From positions 7,051,001 to 7,115,000 of the forward strand of contig CM061105.1 of assembly GCA_030770545.1 (NCBI GenBank): 64,000 nt of DNA, given 5' to 3'. Shown piece by piece: positions 11,345 through 20,130 of the stretch; the first letter of the stretch is position 1, and each line of letters opens with the position of its first letter. Source of the stretch: Macropodus opercularis (taxonomy: Eukaryota; Chordata; Actinopteri; Anabantiformes; Osphronemidae). A program made the translations under genes and the position numbers. Under the pieces are notes generated by a model, which made no database searches, was not told where the DNA came from, and saw nothing but the letters and a program-made list of their open reading frames with translations.

Positions 11345-11590
11345 GGGTTAAGTGCTGACTCGCCTCTGCCAAGTTTGAATTCCTCTGAAACTCCAACACG
11401 TTTGCGTCGATAGGTCTTTGCGTTATCTTTTTAAACTTACTGGGAGGCCTCCCAGCAGGGGAACTTATCAGCCCCTGCTCTGTGTTTTTGTAGCTGATCG
11501 CTGTGCAGATTGACTTATTAGTTTTGACGGCTTTTGCGTATTTAGACTCTCAAACCTGGCAGAGAAGACTCGAAGCTGCTGCTCAGTGAT
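11345..11590 (+). ncRNA. Intronic structured element, copy 2
   Basis: The 5' arm CTCTGCCAAGTTTG (11364-11377) pairs with the 3' arm CAAACCTGGCAGAG (11551-11564): 13 pairs and one A-C mismatch, enclosing about 170 nt. Inside, at about 11441, is the palindrome GGGAGGCCTCCC, followed by a hairpin with stem AGCAGGGG/CCCCTGCT and a 10-nt loop. This copy has the fully Watson-Crick hairpin. I recognise no RNA family. Function as a processed RNA is inference from conservation among copies. Confidence 0.55.
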
Positions 11591-12326
11591 CACCCACTTG
11601 GGTGAATAGTTTTGTAGTTGAAGTTTATATGCGCCAGGTTAGATTCAAGGGTTTTTTTTTTAACACAAAGATTAGTCACATTGCAATTTAACAGACCCTG
11701 TAAGACCAAAAAATTGGTGGCCTTAAATTAGTGGTTGACTTACTAAATTGACCAACACTTTCAGTGTCATTGTGACTTGACTTTAAACACAAGTTCAACT
11801 GGCAACGTGTCCTGTACCAGCTGGAGATGATCATGAGCTCTGTGAAGGAGCGGGCACAGAACATGGACGTAGGAACAGATGTGGGCCATCCAAGAGACGA
11901 TGGAGGAGGCTGGACTGAAGAGGAGCTACAGCTGAACCAATGCAGCATCAAGAAACTGCCTGAATAAAAGAACACACAATGGTGGGTACAACAGGAGCGT
12001 CACTCATTATTTGGTGTTGTGCATTGGGAATGTTAACTGTAGATGTCTTGTCTCTACCCAGGTTGTTCTGGGTTTTTATGGACATCAGGTGTCTCCCCTG
12101 AGACAGTGGATGGCCCTGACATGTTGCCAGTTTATGCCCTGTTCAAAATTTAATTTGGCCATATGTTTGAGGATAGCTAATGTCAGCTTTAAGACCTAAC
12201 ACAACTAAACCCAACAAATCCCACAGAGCAAGCTTTTAATTGTAGCCAATCCATAAATTCTTAACTTTTTAAAAGCGTTGTGGTCATCACCATCCAAAAT
12301 CTTGGATCTTTAACCCATAGATTTCA

Positions 12327-12570
12327 GGGTTAAATGCTGACTCATCTCTGCCAAGTTTGAATCCCTCTGAAGCTGGAGTAGAATAGTGTGTATTCAGTTT
12401 TCTAGTACCATGGGAGGCCTCCCAGCAGGGGAATTTATCCCACCCCTGCTCTGCAGTTTTAGAGTAGTTGATTATTGCGCAGCTCTAAGGACTATTCCAT
12501 CCGTATGTGTTGAGACAGGTTTCATATGTAGAGGAGTAAACCTGGCAGAGGTGACTCAAAGCAGCTGAGT
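12327..12570 (+). ncRNA. Intronic structured element, copy 3
   Basis: Same architecture as copy 2. The 5' arm is 12346-12359 and the 3' arm TAAACCTGGCAGAG is 12537-12550, where the C-to-T change keeps a G-U pair. The palindrome starts at about 12412, followed by the AGCAGGGG/CCCCTGCT hairpin with an 11-nt loop. Downstream comes the shared CACAACAGCACAACTAC block, then long A and T runs at 12634-12672 and a C run at 12713-12727. Confidence 0.55.
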
Positions 12571-13237
12571 GTCCAGTTTAGAAATTTTATCCTAGGGGTG
12601 ACCACAACAGCACAACTACAAAAGTCCAGTTGAAAAAAAAAAAGCCTTTTTTTTTTTTTTTTTTTTTTTTTGGGCTTCAGCAACATTTGTCTGGGTGAAT
12701 TGCAGGACTTGCACCCCCCCCCCCCCTTCACTGAACACTCAAAACTATGAGAAATCGGTACTGCCACCATGTGGGGAGCATGATCAGCACTCGGAGGATG
12801 CAGGAACAAACAAACTGGAGACTGAGGAGGTACCGCAGCCACAACAGAACGAACACCAGGATCGAACCATAAAACCCTAATGCGTTTTGAAACTTTGCTC
12901 ACAAAACGGTGAGTATGAATTGCACATCTAGATATGATATGGGATTGAGGTTTTAAGAAACATTAACCACTTGCTTGTCCCTACACAGGTGGCTCCAGGG
13001 ATCTGTGGACAAAGTGCTTTCAAGTCTCCAGCTGGGTCTGGGCTGGACGTGTTGCCTGTTCAACTTTTTTTTTTTTTTTTTTTTTTTTTTCACACAAATG
13101 TACAATAGCTTTATACATGGTCCATCAATTGGCAGTTTACTCCTCCACCTTCATGGTTTAAATATAAAGCCACAAAGTTGTTGCTGAGCATAGTTCTACT
13201 CATCACTTTCTAAATTTGTATATGGCATCACTAATTG

Positions 13238-13497
13238 ACTTAAATGCTGACTCATCTCTGCCAAGTTTGAATCCCTCTGCGAAGCGAGAGTAAAATATAG
13301 TGAAAGCTGGTGCATTGACAGGCTTGTAGTAGTTTTCTAGTACAATGGGAGGCCTCCCAGCAGGGGAATTTATCCCACCCCTGTTTTTACAGTAGTAGAC
13401 TGCACAGCTCTTATGACCGTGTCGCGGTATAGTTCGGATCGTTTGCATATATAGAGGAGCAAACCTGGCAGAGGCGACTCGAAGCAACTCGGTGAGC
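13238..13497 (+). ncRNA. Intronic structured element, copy 4
   Basis: The 5' arm CTCTGCCAAGTTTG is near 13256-13269 and the 3' arm CAAACCTGGCAGAG near 13460-13473. The palindrome GGGAGGCCTCCC begins near 13347. The hairpin 3' side is CCCCTGTT, so one G-C pair becomes G-U. The remaining loop sequences differ freely from the other copies. Confidence 0.55.
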
Positions 13498-14217
13498 TTT
13501 AAATTAGAAGTTTCATCCTAGTGATGACCACAACAGAAGCCTTAGTCATGTTTTGAAAAAGAAATTTAACTTTTGTTTTGCATCAGCAACATTGTTTGGG
13601 TGATTTTTATTTAAAATAAAAAAAAAACTCCTGTTGAAAGAGCCATAATGCTAGTGAACAGCCCCTCTGGTAGATGGATTTAAAAAAAAAAATTTTTTTT
13701 AATTTTTTTTTTTTTTTGTTCCATTTGGAGCTTTTACTGCCACTGAGGTTCAATGGTTGTGTGCACAGAACTGTAGTATGAGAAGAAAATGACACACAAA
13801 TACAAGCAATCGAATCAATCTGGCATCATGTTTGGCCCGGTCTCATCTGGAGTTTGATCCGCTCAAAGGACAACACGGTGGCTGCAAGAACTGCCTAAAC
13901 CAATGGTGAGTATGAATTGCCTGAGTGTTATCATGCTTTAAATTATGTATATATATTTTGCATTTATAGATTTCTTGTACCTCGTTTCAGATCTGTGGAC
14001 ATGGGACCTCTGAGGTTCATAGCTGGTGCTGGGCTGAACACTTTTTGTTTCCTCTTGAGAATGATGGTGCTTTTAGCACATGGTTCATATGGCTGCCTTG
14101 GTTTTGTCCCCCACCACAATGCATCTTCTAATTATAAAGCCTTAGTTGTGCTGTCACTCATCACATCCTAAATCTTATATAGAATCACTGTTAAATGGCT
14201 TTGACCTGTAGATTTCA

Positions 14218-14470
14218 GGGTTAAATGCTGACTCATCTCTGCCAAGTTTGAATTCTCCTCAAAGAGTAAAATCAGGTAGTAAAAGTTAGCAAGTCTATGT
14301 TCAGTTTTCTAGTGCAATGGGAGGCCTCCCAGCAGGGGAATGTATCCTACCCCTGTTTTTACAGTAGTCTATTGCTGCAAGGATAGTTTTCATCGCTGTA
14401 TTGTTAGGTAGGACTGCGTTCGTGTAGAGGAGCAAACCTGGCAGAAATGACTCTAAGCTGCTGAGTGAGC
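14218..14470 (+). ncRNA. Intronic structured element, copy 5
   Basis: Same blocks in the same order: GGGTTAAATGCTGACTCATC, the 5' arm, the palindrome near 14319, a hairpin with CCCCTGTT, and the 3' arm CAAACCTGGCAGA, which has lost the last pairing base. A CTGA follows in GCTGCTGAGTGAG. Palindrome start positions in copies 2-5 (about 11442, 12412, 13347, 14319) give a unit period of 935-972 bp. Confidence 0.55.
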
Positions 14471-15324
14471 ATGAAAATGTTCTGCTCCTTAATGATAACA
14501 GCACAACTATCCAAGCCTAGTTTCCACAACTGACTTCAAAGTGGTCTGAGAAATGGAAATGACATTCAGTTGAAACTCAAAGATTTTACAAAACTGGCAA
14601 CATGTTCAGCCTTGTACCAGAATGTGGTCAGAAACAAGCATGAAGACAACGCATTGGATTCAGGAAGGAGCCTGAAGAGGCAGAGCAGCCACTCGACGGT
14701 GACGTCTCAAGCACAAGACTCTGGCCACAAAATGGTGATTATGACATCAGTCTGTGTGGTGGGGCTTAGGTTTTGTGTTTTTTAAATATATATTATATAA
14801 AGGCATTAACTTTTCTTTTTTTTTTTTCTCTCTTTCCAACCAGGTTCTTCTGAGGCCTGTGGATAAAAGCATCTTCACAACTTTATTTCAGGATTATGAA
14901 CTTATCACCCAACAATTTTTATTTATTTATTTTTTTGTCTAAGACAAACTTATTTTTGGACTGTATATGTAAATTGAATCGAAGGAATTGTATCACTTGT
15001 CTTAATCGGGTGTTTAATGTCTGTAGATGTAAACCTGTATTGGCACTTCTCCCTGACTGTCAGAGGTGATTATCTGTTTGGTGTATTGCTGTGAGGATTT
15101 GTTGCATTTAACCTTCAAAGACTAACCGAAAAGTTTGAAATTATACAATTAAACATTATGTCCAGAATGTAAAATTGTGTCCTCTGCTCTCTGCAGATAA
15201 GTAAAGGCGAGTACTTGTATGTATAAGTATTTGTTCTCCATTCTCAAGTCTTCCCATACTGCCACCTACTGTGTAGACTGGGAAAAAAGTGTTTGTAGAG
15301 CTTCTCACTTTACTTTAACCAGTG

Positions 15325-15769
15325 TCTCTCTAGCACAGTAATACACAGTCCTCTGGCTTTAAGGTATAGTTAGCAGCACGACGTATCTGAAAACTGTCAT
15401 CTCTACTGGCTTCTAAACGGCCTCTGACACTGCTGGCGTCAGAGTAGCTTCGCCCCATCCATTCAAGTCCTTTTCCTGCCAGTTGTCTGATCCAGGCTGC
15501 AGGTTTTGTCTGTTTAGAGTTGCTGTTTTGCTGGAGGAGTCCATGTTGATACTGATCTAACCCTGATCCAATGTGTGCGAGAGCTGCTAACCGAATAAGA
15601 GACCTGACAGGCGATGGTCAGACGTTGACCTGGCTGCACAGTTGCGGAGTCAGATGTTCATACTTCACACCTGTGGAGAAAACGTGTTAGTGTGAACAGT
15701 CAGTGTGTTGTGCTCATACGGTCAGTGTCTGAGACTCACAGTATCCAGCAGCAGAGCTAAAGAGAACAT
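15325..15769 (-). pseudogene. Immunoglobulin heavy-chain V segment relic B
   Basis: On the - strand the leader starts at 15769 (MFSLALLLDT, exon 15769-15740) with a GTGAGT donor. The V exon begins at 15670 after TCCACAG. It reads DSATVQPGQRLTIACQVSYS in FR1, then WIR, a messy partly duplicated CDR1/FR2 with frame breaks, then WIRQLAGKGLEWMGRSYS, VRGRLEASRDDSFQ, KPEDC. A 5-base loss at the EDSAVYYCAR position shifts the frame, although the TGTGCTAGA (CAR) bases remain. The expected 23-spacer recombination signal is not intact: CACTGGT and ACAAACAC-like pieces are at irregular spacing. Hence it is a pseudogene, but with an intact leader exon and promoter. Confidence 0.9.
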
Positions 15770-15831
15770 GTTTGGTGTTGGAGGTGATCTGATGGAGCTT
15801 CTCTGCTTCAGCTGCAGCTCATGTGATGCCA

Positions 15832-15857
15832 GGTCTTTATAGAGACTCACTTTGCAT
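15832..15857 (-). promoter_or_regulatory. IGHV-type promoter: octamer and TATA box of relic B
   Basis: On the - strand ATGCAAAG (15857-15850) matches the immunoglobulin octamer ATGCAAAT at 7 of 8 bases. CTATAAAG follows immediately (about 15843-15834). The leader ATG is about 80 bases from the octamer, the normal IGHV arrangement. Confidence 0.7.
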
Positions 15858-15984
15858 AGAGGAAATGTGAGTGGTTGTAAGAGTGGGATCTCAAGCTTTA
15901 GTCTGGATGTTTTTGCAGGACACTACACTAACACTAGTGAACAAACAGTTGACTAGTATAATACCTGTGCGGTTTATTTAACTA

Positions 15985-16200
15985 TTAAAACGTACTTAAT
16001 ATTTTTTCATTATGCTTTATTTTGAAATTTAAGACTTAATTTGTTCTGGACCTATACAACCCTATTTTATCCACTTTTTTTCTTAAGGTACTCTTAAGAA
16101 CGTTTTAAACTCTCAAGCTACAGTTGGCAGTTATTGGGAATACATTCAGCATAAAGCATTCAGTGCATTTTCTTCTGGAAATGCTTTTCTCGTGTCCTTC
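15985..16200 (+). repeat. Right copy of the ~200-bp direct repeat
   Basis: Counterpart of 6001-6205. It lies just upstream (in V orientation) of relic B, whereas the left copy lies downstream of relic A. Between 16200 and 16450 is the short 5' region of the next gene. Confidence 0.75.
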
Positions 16201-16450
16201 TGGTTCCTCTGTACAGCGCTGCCTCTGCTGGTCGGTCTGCTCCAGTGCCGCATCAGGACGCTGACGTCCCAGTGCTTTTAACTAGACGTAGATCAAGACT
16301 TATTGTTCTATGGCAACTATCCATATAATACTATAGAAACGGATCGTGCACAGACATTAAAATAGTTTGTGAAAGCTCCGACGTTTATCGCTACGTTATT
16401 TGTCGCCTGGTACCGGAAGTAATCGGAACGGACAGTGGAGCTGCATCACG

Positions 16451-19099
16451 ATGGGGATCACCAAGCTGGCAGATCTGATCCGCTCTGATGCTCCGGATGC
16501 CATTTCTCACAAAGAAATCCAGGACTACTCCGGTAATGCCCCAGAGCAGCCAGCTGTCGCGCGTTTAGCAGCGCAGGTTGTTAATTGCTATGTTGAACAG
16601 CTGGGGCTAACGCTAGCATACCTGATCACCAGCTGAGCTACGGTAGCCTCAAAACGCAAACATCAGGAGGCGTTTAATCACCTCTTCTAAAGCACGAGAA
16701 ACCAACTTTAAAAAGTCGTATCAAGGTCAAAGTTTTCTCTGTTACACGCTTCCCGTGGGTCACTTGTCAATGAGAAAGTTCAGATTTAACATCTGAATGT
16801 GCTTAAAATAAAACCTACAGTGAGAACTAGGCCTTGGAGTGATGACGTTTCTATCATTTGATGCTGGGTTCAACAGGTAAAGTCATTGCGCTGGATACCT
16901 CGATAGTGGTGAACCAGTTCCGTGCTGTGACTCCTAATCTGAGGTGAGCTCCCCCCTTGGTGTTGTGCATTACACTGCATTACTGTTTCCACTATCAAGC
17001 ATCATATGCCTATAAAGTCACGCAGTGTAACACAACTAAACCATACAGTTACTATGCGTGTAATACTTTGTGTGGAGACCTGTCAGTCCTGTCTGTGATC
17101 TTCTCTTTAGTCCTCTGACAGGTCTCCTCTTCCGCACTCTCACTTTCCTCGAACATGACATAAAGCCAGTGTTTGTGTTTGACGGAAAGCCTCCTGGGGA
17201 AAAGTCAGCTGTTGTAAGTGACACCTCAAGTCTCTGTATTTGACTCTACTAATGATCATCCTGGTGCATCTGACAGATCCATAGAGTAGTGAAAAATGTT
17301 CCCTCGTGTGGCGATAGAACAGGCAGTAATATCTGTAGTGTCACACAGATGTTTGTGACCCGCACTGACTGGAGTCCCTGCTTTTCCTACAGCTTCAGAA
17401 GCGAGCAGAGTCGATGGGCTTCACCAACCATACGGGCATAGGTACATCTACGTATTAACATGTATACATTTGGAGCTTTTGAGTTTTCCTTGTTTGTCTA
17501 AAATATGCTACGTATTAAATGTTCTCTGTCCAGCTTCTTCACAGACCAAAGACTGTTTTCAACTCCTGAAGTTCTTGGGTGTACCTGTCATACAGGTACA
17601 TGACATATTTTTATTAATCATTAATTATCCTCACTCACACCCTTGTCATTTTTTATCTCCCACCCGTCTTTGTCTGCCTCAGGCTCCAGGGGACGCTGAG
17701 GCACTGTGCGCCCGACTTGTGAGAGAGGGGAGCGTGGATGCAGTGGCGTCAGAGGACATGGACACGCTGCCGTTTGGAGGCACTATCCTTATTCGCCAGC
17801 TGAATGCCAAGAGGAACAGGTGGGAATTGTTTGCTGCTTCAAAAGTTGTGTTATTACAATAGAGATATTTTTCAAAATGTCCAAAAATTGTGATGTCATT
17901 ACATCATGATGTAATCTCAGTTGTTTATCAGCCATGATGAGCTTATAGAAATATTTATTTTACTGTCAAATGTGAAAGCTTGTACTTTTTATTTATTCAT
18001 TGATTTACAATACATTTTTCAAGCTTAACTAACTGATCTATGCTCTTCTTTTTCATCACAGTGAGATAACTGAATATTCTTTGCCCAAACTATTAACTAA
18101 ACTGGGTATTAATCGTGAACAGGTGAGGCTTCATTTCACTATTTCTAATTATATATATATATTTTTATTTAATAGTTAATAATATTACAATGTGGAAATA
18201 ATACGTACAATTATTCCGTCCGCTTTCTTTCTTTTGCAACTTTCCTTCACCAGTTTGTTGACCTGTGCATTTTGTTGGGCTGTGATTACTGTGAAAAAAT
18301 AACTGGACTGGGCCCTAAAAAATCACTCAAGCTGATCCAGAAGCACCAAACTATTGAGGATGTGGTTTTGCATATCAACAGACAGGTACAACCAGGGATG
18401 GTTAGTGATCTGTATGTTGCTTTGCGGATGGGTGCTAAAATGATGCTGTTGTCCGTCTGTCTGTCAGACCCACCGTGTGCCAAAGTTGTGGAAGTACAGA
18501 GAAGCACGGAAGATATTCTTGGAGGCACCACAAATGGAAGCTCCTGAGCTCATCTGGTCTGAGCCAGATGAAGAAGCCTTGGTGAAATTCCTCTGTCACA
18601 ACCACAGAATTAAGTGTGTGTTCACCAAGACTCTAGTTTGCTTCTATATCATTTGCTTCTGTGTCTCAGAGATGGTTTTGAACGGTTTCATCTTGCTTTA
18701 CTTTTAGGGAGGACAGAGTTCGCCATCGGATGAAGAATTTTCGTCAGATGCGGGAGAAGCGGAAACAGGAAAGGGCAGCAGGACGCAGCACACAAACTCA
18801 AATTGATGACTACTTTAGAGTTACCAGAAAAAGGCATCAGGTGAATGCAACAGTCATTTACTAAAATATTTTGGAAATTAATGCATCTTTAAAGTTGAAT
18901 TGATTTTGAATTTGATTAATTTGGGGAAATTCTATAATAATGAAATTTTGTATTAAACTTATTAAACTATTATGCAGGAAAATCACTATAACTGTATTTT
19001 TGATACCAAAACGTTTTTTCTGTTTTGTGTTTCCTCCTCTAGCCCATGGAAGCTACAGAATCTTTAAGCAGTGAGAAAAAGAGGGCAAAGTCAAAATAA
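16451..19099 (+). CDS. FEN1-like structure-specific nuclease (XPG/RAD2 family), 342 aa, 11 exons
   Basis: Exons: 16451-16532, 16877-16943, 17111-17213, 17393-17441, 17534-17595, 17683-17819, 18062-18122, 18254-18385, 18468-18613, 18708-18840, 19043-19099. The protein follows flap endonuclease 1: MGITKLADLI start, then metal-binding acidic residues in ALDTS (D34), VFDGKPP (D74), GDAEA (D125, E127), SEDMD (D146, D148) and LGCDYC (D198), then the helix-hairpin-helix ITGLGPKKSLKLI. A PCNA-interacting box QTQIDDYF (309-316) and a basic tail close it. Compared with FEN1, the wedge region is about 12 residues shorter and the arch/helical cap about 21 residues shorter. Aspartate 125 replaces the first glutamate of CEAEA. 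The C-terminal extension is also shorter. It is a divergent paralogue, probably active on DNA flaps; the activity is inferred. Confidence 0.9.
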
Positions 19100-19830
19100 G
19101 CCCACAACACCTGCCAATTGTTGTCTCCTATATCACTGTGGGAAGGAAGTTGTTTACAGCTCAGTCTGTTAGTTTAAAGAAATTATGAAAATGTGTTGAC
19201 AGACATTTTGAAGTTCTGCCATGAGATGATTTAGAAATCATCTCAGTATGTATACCCTGCATATTCCCTGAGCTGGAGAGAAATTCTTCAGTGCAGCCAT
19301 GTTGATCATCCATGTCATTGTATAAATGGCATTCAGATTTTTATATGGCACAAATAATGATTAACAGTACGTAACAAATCATGGTTTTGTTAAGCCAGTC
19401 CAAGTGCCTTTTCATTGTCCACCTAGTTTAGAAGAAGCCAGAACCATCTTGTAAGACACAGACTTCGAGTATTTGGGCATTGGAGCACAAACCACCCAGC
19501 AGTTTCATGCAAAGCCATGAAGAAAAGCAGAGCAGGCAGCGAAGGGCTATGAAAGAGCACAGTGTGATCCCTGTCAGGGAGGCTGCTCCCGCCGCCAAAA
19601 CTGGAGACGGCGGATGTCTCATCGCTAGATATTCAGTGAGCACCTGTTGTGCCAAGGATGCCAAGGCTGGGGCCAAAGACTTGAATATTAATTCATGTAC
19701 CGATAGCAAGATCTTAAGATCTGGTAGAGAAAGTTATTTTCCAAATCCAACAAATGTACAATTATGTTGCGCTGCACGTTTAATGTTGTGTTTATACATT
19801 AAAATAATTGTGCGTTCATTTGTTTGTGTC
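19100..19830. other. Intergenic stretch, FEN1-like gene to agfg1
   Basis: It probably includes the 3' UTR of the FEN1-like gene; no clear AATAAA was found. At 19430-19730 both strands happen to be open for 90 or more codons, without similarity to anything I know. Confidence 0.4.
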
Positions 19831-20130
19831 GCGTTTTCTCGAGCCAGTCGCTGCAGACTGTTCCCAAACACTGTGATTTCACCGCGTCGCTGTTTTGTTC
19901 GAAGCGCAGGACGAGCCTACAGGCCGGCAGGGGGCGCCGCTGCTCGCCCTGCCGGCGTGTGCGTCCCCCTTGTTCCGTGTAGAAGAAGCGGCGCGTCAGT
20001 CGCCCAGTCTCCGCCAGCCCTCAGCAAGGTGCCTGCTGGTCCCCGCCGCCACACTGAAGACACCCGCCCTGCCCCGGGTCCCCTCGACCAGAACGTCTGC
20101 CCCGGCGATACCAGCCCGCTGCCTCCGACC
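19830..20130 (+). promoter_or_regulatory. agfg1: CpG-rich promoter/5' UTR of agfg1
   Basis: GC- and CpG-rich block immediately before the ATG at 20131, in contrast to AT-rich sequence on both sides. A long reading frame running through it into the first coding exon is a composition effect. Confidence 0.6.

Larger units (their letters stand above)
7746..15170 (+). ncRNA. Candidate multi-exon noncoding (host) transcript with tandem exon/intron units
   Basis: No recognisable protein is encoded, but good splice signals recur on the + strand. Probable exons in the first part are ?-7840, 8062-8132, 8214-8228, 8865-8877, 8991-9056, 9105-9167 and 9218-9256, followed by an acceptor at 9397. From about 10.4 kb, five units of 0.9-1.0 kb follow. 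Each has an exon ending in a donor (GTGAGT at about 11062; GTGGGT 11983; GTGAGT 12909 and 13905; GTGATT 14733), a mini-intron of about 80-110 nt, and a second exon with related sequence (CTGTGGA, GACATGTTGCC). A poly(A) signal ATTAAA lies at 15148-15153. Exons diverge between units whereas an intronic element is conserved (separate entries). Whether 7.7-9.5 and 10.4-15.2 kb are one transcript or two is not shown by the sequence. I propose a host gene for structured intronic RNAs; an untranslated or rapidly evolving coding transcript is the alternative. Confidence 0.45.

Noticed and set aside
12522..12902. 126-aa - strand frame with a poly-lysine run inside the tandem array
   Set aside because: The lysines come from a long T tract between units. 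The frame is a by-product of low complexity and runs across the conserved noncoding element.
13515..13530. TGATGA as a C box near copy 4
   Set aside because: Not conserved in the other copies and not paired with a D box at a suitable distance.
10462..14260. miR-430-like seed (AAGTGC / AAATGC) at the start of each repeated element
   Set aside because: No ~80-nt hairpin with a matching 3' arm; the pairing arms are about 170 nt apart. The similarity is limited to the seed.
10462..14470. The repeated element as U3, U8, U13, U17, 7SK, RNase MRP or telomerase RNA
   Set aside because: None of the diagnostic boxes of these RNAs could be recognised in the copies.
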